Part shown: piece by piece, positions 7,583 through 16,181 of the stretch
How positions within the stretch are numbered: position 1 is the stretch's first letter
Layout of the letters: every line of letters starts with the position of its first letter
From: JASEGV01 sp947085285
GTDB lineage: Bacteria; Bacteroidota; Ignavibacteria; UBA10030; BY39
Length of the DNA: 24,824 nt
Reading direction: 5' to 3'
Assembly: GCA_947085285.1 (NCBI GenBank)
Contig: CAMTVZ010000066.1
Location: forward strand, 1-24,824
Notes under the pieces: generated by a model
What the model saw: the letters and a program-made list of their open reading frames with translations, nothing else
What the model was told of the DNA's origin: nothing
The model's database searches: none
Made by a program: the position numbers and the translations under genes

Positions 7583-9001
7583 ATGACATCACGATTTAAA
7601 GATAAATTAACCGCACTTCTCTTAGAAGAAATGTCGGAAAGATTAAAGGATCGTGAAAAAATCAAACAATATCTTTCTGAATTTACAGCTTATCCCCCCG
7701 AAAAAGTTACTGAAGAATTTTTAAATGAGTTCGAAATATTTTTAGATAGCGAAAAGCGAGGCGAAATTGCCAAACGTCTGCATCAATCATTTATCCAAAA
7801 AATTGGAACACAACAAGAAAAAGAATTACATCATTCCACAAAAACTTCCATTCTCCCCCAAGAAGATGTCAAAGAATTATCGAAGCCCAAAGTAGAAGTT
7901 GAATCGAAACAAATTGATGAAATTGCTATCAAGGCAAGTTCAATCGAAAGTGAGCCAGTTCGATTCGAACAGTCCACAAAACCTCCACCTATTATCCAAG
8001 AATTAGAAATTCCCAAATCTGTAGAAAAAACAGTTGATAGTGAAATTGGCATGGTGCAACAGGAACAAGCACAAGAGATTGTTTCTGAGGAAAAAGAAAT
8101 CATTACACAAAAAGGTGTATTTGTACATTCAAAAGATATCGACGAGCCGACAGAATCGGAACGCCCGTCAGTATTTTTTAAAAAAGAGAAAAAGACTCTG
8201 GTTGAAATTTATCCAGACGACTGGTTATGTTTATATGGGTTTACATACGCACCGAATAGTGAAGGTAAAGGATTTCCGTCGGTTGAGTTAGATGTAAAAG
8301 GTATCGGTAATGAGGGGAATATATTCGGCGTTGATTATGGTGATGTTCGATTGTTTATGAGCAAGATAGGTTTAGACAAATATGTAACAATAAAAACAGG
8401 GGTACATATTTTAAAACCACAAGAAGGAATGAAATTAAAATTAGAATATGCATATGCTTTGAATCAGATACATACAACTGAGATGTTAGTACCTTTAGAT
8501 TTTTGGACATTAAAACAGGGGCGCGAAGCAGTTGTGCGAGTTGTAGAAGATCGGTATTTAGATTTTTTACATAGCTTAATCGATGTTCACGATGCAATCG
8601 ATTGGGATGTGGAAGTTTTGGTGATGGATAGTGAAATACTGAACGAAGTTACTGCAACCTCGAAGGAACGAGCCGTTAGCGCACGATTACAAACACGCGA
8701 TTCGAAAATCCAAAGGACTGACTATAAACAACAAGAACGTGTTCTATTCAAAGAAAAAGAAATTGCTCAAAAAATTAACTTGGAGCTAACGAAAGTTGCA
8801 AACAAGGTTAAAGTCGATCATATCATAACACTCGATAGTGCTTTTCTTGAGGATTGGAAACCAATTTTGAGTGCACGTTATATTATCGGAAAAGACAAAC
8901 GCAAGGCATTCCGTCAGGCAATACTTGAAAAACAGAATGAATATAAGGACTTCAAGGTTATTATAAATGTATCGAGCCCCAAAGTTCGTTTTAAATTTTA
9001 A
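7583..9001 (+). CDS. Unrecognised two-domain protein, operon partner of kinase
   Basis: A 472-aa soluble protein that I do not recognise. Residues 1-80 are helical and charged (LLLEEMSERLKDREKIKQYL), ending in a short conserved-looking block. Residues about 80-205 are low complexity, rich in Glu, Lys, Ser and Gln, and probably a disordered linker. Residues about 208-472 look folded, beginning VEIYPDDWLCLYGFTYAP, with mixed strand pattern, a helical charged section near 370-410 and a basic end. There is no signal peptide or membrane helix, so it is expected in the cytoplasm. The gene ends six bases before the sensor kinase and points the same way, so a shared role in sensing or in the regulated process is likely. 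That link is inferred from position only. Confidence 0.7.
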   Translation: MTSRFKDKLTALLLEEMSERLKDREKIKQYLSEFTAYPPEKVTEEFLNEFEIFLDSEKRGEIAKRLHQSFIQKIGTQQEKELHHSTKTSILPQEDVKELSKPKVEVESKQIDEIAIKASSIESEPVRFEQSTKPPPIIQELEIPKSVEKTVDSEIGMVQQEQAQEIVSEEKEIITQKGVFVHSKDIDEPTESERPSVFFKKEKKTLVEIYPDDWLCLYGFTYAPNSEGKGFPSVELDVKGIGNEGNIFGVDYGDVRLFMSKIGLDKYVTIKTGVHILKPQEGMKLKLEYAYALNQIHTTEMLVPLDFWTLKQGREAVVRVVEDRYLDFLHSLIDVHDAIDWDVEVLVMDSEILNEVTATSKERAVSARLQTRDSKIQRTDYKQQERVLFKEKEIAQKINLELTKVANKVKVDHIITLDSAFLEDWKPILSARYIIGKDKRKAFRQAILEKQNEYKDFKVIINVSSPKVRFKF

Positions 9002-9007
9002 GTCGAA

Positions 9008-10801
9008 ATGCAATTCTTAAGCGGCAAAGAGCTATTTGAAAAATCTACCGATTATTGTTTTTTAATCGACTGCGACGGTTACATAATCGACATTAATCCA
9101 TCAGCATCCGAGTCGTTGGGTTTAGTTCGTAGTGAAATTGTGAGTCAACCTATGATTCAGCTTATCACCGAAGAACACAGGCTTGCTTTCCAAAAATCGA
9201 TCCAAAGTTTATTAAAAAACAAAACCATCTCATCACTCGAATCTGAATTGATTTCAAAAAAATCTGGCATTCTGAACGTTACTATTTCCATTGTCCGCTT
9301 GCAAAAGGTTAGCACCGATAAACCAATAATATTTTTAAGCGCCCGCGACATAAGCGAGCAAAGGCGAGCTCAAATTCAGCTGCTGCGCTTTGCTAATGCA
9401 ATTCATTATACAGTCAATCCGATAGAAATTACTGACGAAAACGGTAAAATAATTTATGTAAATCCTGCCTTCGAAAAAGTAACAGGCTATTCGAAAGAGG
9501 AATTAATCGGGCAAAATCCTAAAATTATTAAAAGTGGCAAACATCCCAGAGAATTTTGGAATAAAATGTGGGATACAATAAAGGTAGGAAAGGTGTGGAC
9601 CAGCGAAATCGAAAACAGGCACAAAAACGGTTCGCCAATATACGAACGTCTTATCGTTTCACCTATCATCGAACCATCCGGGAAGATTATTGGATATTTA
9701 GGAACTCATCACGATTTAACTGAACAACGTCGATTAGAAAATGAGCTTGAAAAACTTGAAGCTTATATGTCGGCAATCCTGGATGATTCAACAGATGCTA
9801 TAATCGGACTCGATTTGGAGTATAACATCCGTTCGTGGAATAAAGGGGCTGAAAAAATTTATGGTTACAAAGCTGAGGAAGTAATTGGTAAAAATTTTAG
9901 GATACTTGTACCCCCCGATCTTGTACGTAATGGTGAATTAGAATTTATTAATCAGGAATTTGAGAAAAAAGGCTACATCAATAATTATGAAACAGAGCGA
10001 CTAACTAAAGATGGCAATCGAATTTCAATACAATTGACTAGAACACTCGTTCGCGATTCGAGTGGAAACATAATCGGAAGTTCGGCAATTGTTCGTGATA
10101 TCACCGAAATAAAAAAGCTAAAACGGCAGATAAGTCATGCTGAAAAACTTTCAGTAGTAGGACAATTAGCCGCCGGTATTGCCCACGAGGTTGGAAACCC
10201 ACTAACATCTATCTCTTCATTAGTGCAAGTAATTCAGAGAACTACTGATGACAGTTTTGCAAAAGAAAAATTGGAGCTAGTTAAAAATCAGATTAATCGA
10301 ATAGCAAGAACTATTCGTGAACTTGTAGATTTTTCGAGGCCATCGAACTATGAAGTAAAATCAACAGATTTAAATAAAATTATACAGGATGCTGTTAACA
10401 TAGTTCGTTATGGAAAAAAATCCAGAGATATTGTATTTAATTTAGAACTTGATAATAATCTCCCCAAAGTAACTATAGTGCAAGATCAAATCATACAAGT
10501 ATTTATCAACTTACTTCTAAACGCTGTAGATGCGATGGATGGTAAACCGGGTGAAATAAAAGTTCAAACAATGATACGCGGATATAATATACAGGTTCGC
10601 ATCCAAGATAAGGGTAAAGGAATCCCTGAAGAAATAAAGGATAAAATATTCGAGCCATTTTTTACTACAAAAAAAGTGGGCGAGGGAACTGGACTCGGTT
10701 TATGGGTAAGTTATGGGATAGTGAAAAATTTTGGGGGCGAAATTGAATTTGAAAGTGAAGTCGGAGTTGGAAGTATATTTACAGTTACATTACCGAGATA
10801 A
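9008..10801 (+). CDS. Soluble three-PAS sensor histidine kinase (NtrB-like)
   Basis: A 597-aa kinase without membrane helices, so it senses a cytoplasmic signal. There are three PAS domains at about 8-115, 125-240 and 250-370. The latter two carry clear PAS/PAC features: YVNPAFEKVTGYSKEELIGQ, then GYLGTHHDLTEQ; and IRSWNKGAEKIYGYKAEEVIGK, then GSSAIVRDITEIK. The HisKA site is GIAHEVGNPLTS with His393 as phosphorylated residue. The ATPase domain has the N box NLLLNAVDAM (501-510), G1 DKGKGIP (534-540), the F box FFTTK and G2 GTGLGLWVS. It ends 15 bases before an NtrC-type regulator, the natural partner. A second very similar regulator at 14586 has no kinase beside it and may share this one. 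PAS ligands (haem, flavin or none) cannot be read from the sequence. Confidence 0.92.
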   Translation: MQFLSGKELFEKSTDYCFLIDCDGYIIDINPSASESLGLVRSEIVSQPMIQLITEEHRLAFQKSIQSLLKNKTISSLESELISKKSGILNVTISIVRLQKVSTDKPIIFLSARDISEQRRAQIQLLRFANAIHYTVNPIEITDENGKIIYVNPAFEKVTGYSKEELIGQNPKIIKSGKHPREFWNKMWDTIKVGKVWTSEIENRHKNGSPIYERLIVSPIIEPSGKIIGYLGTHHDLTEQRRLENELEKLEAYMSAILDDSTDAIIGLDLEYNIRSWNKGAEKIYGYKAEEVIGKNFRILVPPDLVRNGELEFINQEFEKKGYINNYETERLTKDGNRISIQLTRTLVRDSSGNIIGSSAIVRDITEIKKLKRQISHAEKLSVVGQLAAGIAHEVGNPLTSISSLVQVIQRTTDDSFAKEKLELVKNQINRIARTIRELVDFSRPSNYEVKSTDLNKIIQDAVNIVRYGKKSRDIVFNLELDNNLPKVTIVQDQIIQVFINLLLNAVDAMDGKPGEIKVQTMIRGYNIQVRIQDKGKGIPEEIKDKIFEPFFTTKKVGEGTGLGLWVSYGIVKNFGGEIEFESEVGVGSIFTVTLPR

Positions 10802-10816
10802 TAAAAGAGGAAAAAA

Positions 10817-12175
10817 ATGGCAGAAAAAATTTTAATTGTCGATGATGAAAGCATAATCCGTGAATCTTTAGTTTTCGTCCTCCAAAAAGAAAATTATGAA
10901 GTTGACGAAGCTGAAAACGGCGCCAAAGCTTTTGAAAAAATACAAAGTGAAAGTTACGACTTAGTAATCTCGGATATCGAAATGCCTGAGATGAAAGGTA
11001 TCGAGCTTTTAAAAAAAATCCGTCAATATTCTCCACAAACATTTGTTTTTATAATAACAGCTTATGCCTCAATCGACACTGCAATATCGGCATTGCGCCT
11101 CGGTGCACACGATTATATTTTGAAACCGTTGGAGTTCGACGACCTGATAGTTCGTGTGAAGCGTCTGTTCGATTACAGGAGGTTACTCCAAGAAAATATG
11201 TACTTGCGTTCCGAATTAAATCGCGAATATGATTTTAATAATATCATCGGCAATAGTTTTGCGATGAAAAAAGTTTTCGAGTTAATAAAAAAGGTAGCAA
11301 AAACTGATGGGACAGTTTTGATAACAGGCAAAAGCGGTACAGGTAAGGAATTGGTAGCTCGTTCGATTCATTACAACAGCAACCGAGCATCGAATAGATT
11401 TGTAGCGATTAATTGTGGTGCAATTGTTGAAACACTTTTCGAGAGCGAACTGTTTGGACATAAGAGGGGTGCATTTACTGGTGCGACTATGGACAAAGAG
11501 GGTTTGTTCAAAATAGCAAATGGAGGAACAATATTTCTGGATGAAATCAGTGAAATACCATTGCATTTACAAGTTAAATTGCTACGAGTTATAGAAGAAA
11601 AAGAGATACTCCCTGTAGGTAGTACAAATCAGACCAAAATTGATGTTAGAATTATTTCAGCCTCGAACAAATCGTTACAAGAATTAGTCGAGCAAGGAAA
11701 ATTCCGCGAAGATTTATTTTACCGAATTAACATCTTCAATATACATCTCCCCGCTTTAGAGGAACGAAGGGAAGATATAAGTTTACTCGTTCAACATTTC
11801 ATAACAAAACATTGCGAGAGAATGGGTAAACACATACGTGGAGCTAACAACGATGTTATACGCGCTCTGATGAATCACAAATGGAAAGGTCAAGTACGTG
11901 AACTCGAAAACGTAATTGAGCGTGCACTTATTTTTGCCGAAGGAGAATATATTACGATGAAAGATCTTCCCGAGGATTTTAAACCTAAATTTTATTCACA
12001 AGGGAACATCGGCTCGCCCAAATTGAAAGACAAAGTTAAAGAATTCGAACGAAATTATATTGAACAACAATTGGCTATCTTTGGATTCGATAAAGAAAAA
12101 ACTGCTGAAGAATTAGGTATCAGCGTTTCGTCGCTCTACAGAAAAATGGATGAATTAGGGATAGAAAAAGTTTAA
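10817..12175 (+). CDS. NtrC-family sigma-54 response regulator (first copy)
   Basis: A 452-aa activator with the standard three domains. The receiver has the acidic pair Asp9-Asp10, phospho-acceptor Asp53 (ISDIEMPEMKG), Thr81 and Lys103 in LKPLEF. The AAA+ domain has Walker A GKSGTGKE (171-178), the sigma-54 contact loop GAFTGA (218-223) and Walker B TIFLDE (238-243). A Fis-type helix-turn-helix closes the protein (TAEELGISVSSLYRKMDELG). Having GAFTGA, it should open sigma-54 holoenzyme complexes once phosphorylated. GAGG just before the ATG is a good ribosome binding site. The cognate kinase is directly upstream. Likely targets are the -24/-12 elements at 12293 and 19210, by inference. In the first 60 residues 38 match the second regulator at 14586, so the pair arose by duplication. 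Confidence 0.95.
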   Translation: MAEKILIVDDESIIRESLVFVLQKENYEVDEAENGAKAFEKIQSESYDLVISDIEMPEMKGIELLKKIRQYSPQTFVFIITAYASIDTAISALRLGAHDYILKPLEFDDLIVRVKRLFDYRRLLQENMYLRSELNREYDFNNIIGNSFAMKKVFELIKKVAKTDGTVLITGKSGTGKELVARSIHYNSNRASNRFVAINCGAIVETLFESELFGHKRGAFTGATMDKEGLFKIANGGTIFLDEISEIPLHLQVKLLRVIEEKEILPVGSTNQTKIDVRIISASNKSLQELVEQGKFREDLFYRINIFNIHLPALEERREDISLLVQHFITKHCERMGKHIRGANNDVIRALMNHKWKGQVRELENVIERALIFAEGEYITMKDLPEDFKPKFYSQGNIGSPKLKDKVKEFERNYIEQQLAIFGFDKEKTAEELGISVSSLYRKMDELGIEKV

Positions 12176-12292
12176 CTCCTCAAGCTTCCCAGAATTAAGA
12201 AATTAGCTTGGCTACTTCTTATTAATGAGAAAATTAAAGTTCGCATCAAAAATTATATGGAAAGATTCAGTTATTTAAAGCAATTCATCCTA

Positions 12293-12307
12293 TGGCACAT
12301 TAATTGA
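12293..12307 (+). promoter_or_regulatory. Candidate sigma-54 promoter before ccmF
   Basis: TGGCACATTAATTGA fits the -24/-12 consensus TGGCACG-N4-TTGC except for A in place of G at position 7 and TTGA in place of TTGC. The GG and the second G keep the required spacing. Transcription would start near 12318, about 40 bases before the ccmF ATG. It lies between two genes for sigma-54 activators, which strengthens the call. The remaining 12176-12359 interval shows no further gene; a weak CAAGCT/AGCTTG inverted repeat occurs near 12180-12212. Confidence 0.5.
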
Positions 12308-12359
12308 AAAACTTAACTCAATAGTCTCAATCAAAAGAAAAAACTAAAAGGAAATAAAT

Positions 12360-14573
12360 ATGAATTTTGGTGTTCTTACATTAATAGCAGCATTAATCAC
12401 TACACTTATATCAGCATATTTTTACTTCACATCTCGTAATGGTGATACACAGTTATTGAAGACTGCAAGAATATTTTACAAAATCACATTCGGTATTATT
12501 TTATTCGCAAGCAGTTACTTATTGTATCTTATATTATCGCACCAATTCCAATACGATTATATTTACAGATACAGTTCGCGCGATTTACCACTTGGTTATC
12601 TGATATCATCCTTCTGGGCTGGGCAAGAGGGTTCTTATTTATTTTGGACACTCTGCATCAGTATTTTCGGGATGATATTTATACCAACTGCAAAGCAATA
12701 CGAGTCGTGGGGAATGTTATTCTTCCTCTTGGTAAAGGCATTCTTTATTTTTTTAATGGTCGATAAAGGTCCTTTCGAGTTGCTTCCGCAAACCCCTCTT
12801 GATGGTGCTGGATTAAATCCTCTTCTTCAGGATCCTTGGATGGTAGTGCACCCTCCGATTTTGTTCTTTGGTTATGCCGCAATTACTATCCCTTTCGCAT
12901 TAGCCTTGGCAGCTTTTGTTAAAAACGATTTTCATAATTGGATACGAGAAGCTTTACCATGGACTTTATTGTCATCAATAACTCTCGGAGCTGGAATTAT
13001 TATAGGTGGTTTCTGGGCATACGAAGTTCTAGGCTGGGGCGGTTTCTGGGGCTGGGATCCAGTCGAAAACTCTTCCTTAGTCCCTTGGCTAACTATTCTT
13101 GTTTTGTTCCACGGCCTGTTGATTCAAAAATTTAAAAACTCACTTGTAAAATTTAATTATGTATTAGCTATTCTATCATTCGTGCTGGTTGTGTATGCAA
13201 CATTCCTGACACGAAGTGGTTTGTTAGCTAATTTTTCAGTCCACTCATTTCAGGATAACGGGCAAAATGTTTTCTTAACTGTTTTTATGATAGCTTGTTT
13301 GTTGACGGGGCTCTATCTCTTAATAAAAAATATCTCAAAAATAACATCTACAAAAGTTGATCCTTTCCACTTAAATCGTGAAAGCGGAATTTTCTGGGGT
13401 ATGATTATCTTGGCCGTATCAGCATTTTTCATTTCTATAGGGACCTCTTCACCTATTATTACTGGTTTGTTTGCCTCAAGTCCTTCGCAAGTTGATATCA
13501 GTTTTTATGATAAAGTAAATTTCCCAATCGGTATTGTAATGGCTCTTTTGCTTGGTATTACACCCCTTTTGGTTTGGGGAGTTTATACTGTAGGTTTGTT
13601 TAAAAAACGTTTAATGATATCAATTTCACTTGCAATTGTTTCAACAATTGCCGCTTACTTTTTTGGTGTACACAAGTTTGATCTCTTGTTATTTATTTTT
13701 GCTTCTGTATTTGCAGTTTGGACGAATATGATGGTAATAATTAGTCAGGTAAAAATCAGTTGGCTAAACATCGGAGCTCCGCTGGGGCATTTTGGTGTGG
13801 GAATGTTGTTGATTGGAATTATTGTTTCGGGGAATTATGACAAGTCAGTACAGGTTCAACTCGAACAGAATAAACCTGGTGTGGCTTTAGGATATAATCT
13901 TACCTATTTAAACGCCACCGATTTACCCAACGGAAAAACTAACATTAATATTGATATCGAAAAAGGAAGGGATGTTTATAAGAAACATCCAAAATTATAT
14001 TTCAGTCAATATAACAACGCATGGATGCGTGAACCCGATATTACTATTTTTCCGCTAAAGGATTTATATATTTCAGTGATGGAACGCCAACAAAACACTC
14101 AAAAGTCTCCTGAAAAAATTGTATTAAGCAAGGGTGAGAAACAAAATTATTTTGATTATCTAATCGAATTTTTAGGTTTTGAATTTGAAAACCATCAGAT
14201 GTCATCGAATATGAAGATAGCTGCCAATCTAAAAGTTATATACCACGATAGTGTTTATTCGATAAAACCAGAAATGATTTATGAAGGGGATCGGAAACTT
14301 TCGCCTTTAGCCAAGTTACCGAGTTGTCAGGGAGATAACTTGACAGTAGTATTATCGAACATTAATGCTGATACACGATCGATTGAGCTAACATTTGGTG
14401 GTTTTCCGACTGAACAGGTGGCGCCCGGCGAAGTTGTGTTAGTTGAATTCTCCACAAAACCTTTTATGAATTTTGTTTGGTTGGGTTCGATTCTGCTCAC
14501 CGTAGGAACTATTATTGCTTATATCCGTCGAAAAAAGGAAAATAAGGTAAGTAATAATTCAAATAATGCTTGA
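12360..14573 (+). CDS. ccmF: CcmF-type cytochrome c haem lyase
   Basis: A 737-aa polytopic membrane protein of System I cytochrome c maturation. It attaches haem to CXXCH sites on the outer face of the inner membrane. The tryptophan-rich haem-handling WWD motif is clear at residues 225-244 (GWGGFWGWDPVENSSLVPWL). Conserved flanking histidines are present, His164 in VVHPPILFFGYA and His251 in LFHGLL. The early WAGQEGSYLFWTL block is also typical. The C-terminal third (about 490-710) is a soluble domain with a final helix. The protein is somewhat longer than most CcmF (about 650 aa). NrfE is a close alternative name. No CcmE, CcmH or CcmABC genes lie nearby, so other parts must be elsewhere or this copy is dedicated. 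It sits between two sigma-54 regulators and just before 41 CXXCH sites. Confidence 0.93.
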   Translation: MNFGVLTLIAALITTLISAYFYFTSRNGDTQLLKTARIFYKITFGIILFASSYLLYLILSHQFQYDYIYRYSSRDLPLGYLISSFWAGQEGSYLFWTLCISIFGMIFIPTAKQYESWGMLFFLLVKAFFIFLMVDKGPFELLPQTPLDGAGLNPLLQDPWMVVHPPILFFGYAAITIPFALALAAFVKNDFHNWIREALPWTLLSSITLGAGIIIGGFWAYEVLGWGGFWGWDPVENSSLVPWLTILVLFHGLLIQKFKNSLVKFNYVLAILSFVLVVYATFLTRSGLLANFSVHSFQDNGQNVFLTVFMIACLLTGLYLLIKNISKITSTKVDPFHLNRESGIFWGMIILAVSAFFISIGTSSPIITGLFASSPSQVDISFYDKVNFPIGIVMALLLGITPLLVWGVYTVGLFKKRLMISISLAIVSTIAAYFFGVHKFDLLLFIFASVFAVWTNMMVIISQVKISWLNIGAPLGHFGVGMLLIGIIVSGNYDKSVQVQLEQNKPGVALGYNLTYLNATDLPNGKTNINIDIEKGRDVYKKHPKLYFSQYNNAWMREPDITIFPLKDLYISVMERQQNTQKSPEKIVLSKGEKQNYFDYLIEFLGFEFENHQMSSNMKIAANLKVIYHDSVYSIKPEMIYEGDRKLSPLAKLPSCQGDNLTVVLSNINADTRSIELTFGGFPTEQVAPGEVVLVEFSTKPFMNFVWLGSILLTVGTIIAYIRRKKENKVSNNSNNA

Positions 14574-14585
14574 AACAAGATCACG

Positions 14586-15962
14586 ATGTCGGAAAAAATT
14601 TTAATAGTAGATGATGAAGAAATAATTCGCGATTCAATTTCGTTTGTATTACAGAAAGAAAATTACATAGTTGAAACAGCGGCAAACGGTGTTGAAGCAT
14701 TATCCAAACATTTAGAAAATCCTTTCGATATTATCATAACCGACATCGAAATGCCTGAGATGAAAGGGACAGAATTACTTGATAGAGTTTTGCAGGCAAC
14801 TCCCGAAACTTTCGTAATAATAATTACTGCATTTGCTTCAATCGAAACCGCAATAGGTGCGTTACGTCGAGGTGCTTACGATTATATCATCAAACCTATT
14901 GAGTTCGACGATCTGTTAATAAAAATCGAGAGATTGTCGAATCAAAAAAGGTTAGCCCAAGAAAATATTTTTTTACGAACCGAAGTTAATCGTCAATACG
15001 ATTTCCATAATATTGTAGGAAAGAGTGCCGCGATGCAAAAACTTTTTGAAACGATAAAATGTGTTTCGAGATCTTGTGGAAATGTAATTATTTATGGTAA
15101 CAGTGGTACAGGAAAAGAATTAATAGCGCGTGCTATTCATCAGAATGGTCCACGTAGTAACAAACCATTTATTACAATTAATTGTGGTGCTATTGTTGAA
15201 ACATTATTCGAGAGCGAGTTATTCGGGCATCGGAAAGGTGCCTTTACAGGCGCAACTTCCGATAAAGTTGGTTTGCTTAAAGTTGCCGACAAAGGTACAA
15301 TATTTTTAGATGAGGTAAGCGAAATACCACTTCATTTGCAAGTGAAATTATTACGCGCAATCGAACAAAAAGAAATTTACTCCGTTGGCGATTCTACTCC
15401 TCAAAGTATTGATGTCCGAATAATTGCCTCCACAAACAAAAATTTAAGTGAATTGGTAGAGCTTGGACAATTTCGAGAAGATTTATTTTATCGTTTGAAT
15501 GTGGTTCAGCTTAAGGTCCCATCGTTAACTGAACGCAAAGACGATATCCCTCTATTAGTTCAACACTTCATACAAAAGTCGAATAAGCAATTGGGCAAAT
15601 TAGTACGAGGCGCCGATAATCAAGCTATGTGTGCGTTGATTAATAATCACTGGAAAGGCGAAGTCCGAGAACTCGAAAATGCAATCGAACGGGCGGTGAT
15701 TTTCGCTTCAGGCGATCTGATAACTCTCAACGACCTCCCAGATAATGTAGTGCGAAACACCATGCAATATACTACAGAGTCAATCCAAAGCTTAGATACT
15801 GCCTTGAAAGAGTTTGAAAAAAAATATCTTATTAGAGTAATGGATGTCTTTTCGTATGATAAAGAAAAAGTGGCTGAAGCACTCAAAATAAGCACATCAA
15901 CCTTATACCGCCGATTACAAGAATTTGGTATCCCGATGAAAAAATATGACTCAGAAAAATAA
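14586..15962 (+). CDS. NtrC-family sigma-54 response regulator (second copy)
   Basis: A 458-aa paralogue of the regulator at 10817, with every key residue at the same position: Asp9-Asp10, Asp53, Thr81 and Lys103 in the receiver, Walker A GNSGTGKE (171-178), GAFTGA (218-223) and Walker B TIFLDE (238-243). The C-terminal Fis-type helix-turn-helix reads VAEALKISTSTLYRRLQEFG. The recognition helix differs from the first copy at several places, so the two may bind different sites. It starts 12 bases after ccmF and is probably co-transcribed with it. No kinase is adjacent; it may take phosphate from the kinase at 9008 or from an unlinked one. This would make ccmF and its downstream activator part of a feed-forward step after the first regulator, by inference. 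Confidence 0.94.
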   Translation: MSEKILIVDDEEIIRDSISFVLQKENYIVETAANGVEALSKHLENPFDIIITDIEMPEMKGTELLDRVLQATPETFVIIITAFASIETAIGALRRGAYDYIIKPIEFDDLLIKIERLSNQKRLAQENIFLRTEVNRQYDFHNIVGKSAAMQKLFETIKCVSRSCGNVIIYGNSGTGKELIARAIHQNGPRSNKPFITINCGAIVETLFESELFGHRKGAFTGATSDKVGLLKVADKGTIFLDEVSEIPLHLQVKLLRAIEQKEIYSVGDSTPQSIDVRIIASTNKNLSELVELGQFREDLFYRLNVVQLKVPSLTERKDDIPLLVQHFIQKSNKQLGKLVRGADNQAMCALINNHWKGEVRELENAIERAVIFASGDLITLNDLPDNVVRNTMQYTTESIQSLDTALKEFEKKYLIRVMDVFSYDKEKVAEALKISTSTLYRRLQEFGIPMKKYDSEK

Positions 15963-16117
15963 ATGATTTAGATAAAGAAAATAAAATACTTGATTTTTAT
16001 TTATAAAAATAGTAAAATGTAACCAGATTTTTTCATAAGTACTTACTTGAGAGGTGTTAATCATACCACCCCGAGGAATTTGTTCTCTTTATAATTAATG
16101 ATTTTAAAAAAAACTAC

Positions 16118-16138
16118 TACACAAAAAACATTTGTGTA
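16118..16138. promoter_or_regulatory. Perfect palindrome, possible operator
   Basis: TACACAAA (16118-16125) and TTTGTGTA (16131-16138) form an eight-base perfect inverted repeat around AAACA. It is 43 bases before the start of the exported cytochrome and has no T run after it, so an operator is more likely than a terminator. No -24/-12 element is seen between 15963 and 16181; the rest of that 219-base gap is AT-rich with no gene. Confidence 0.4.
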
Positions 16139-16181
16139 ATAGTAACTAATCAATAAAAATAAACAAAAAAGGAGATCGTAT

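Noticed and set aside
15963..16181. Sigma-54 promoter for the exported cytochrome
   Set aside because: No GG-N10-GC or TGGCA-type element was found in the interval.
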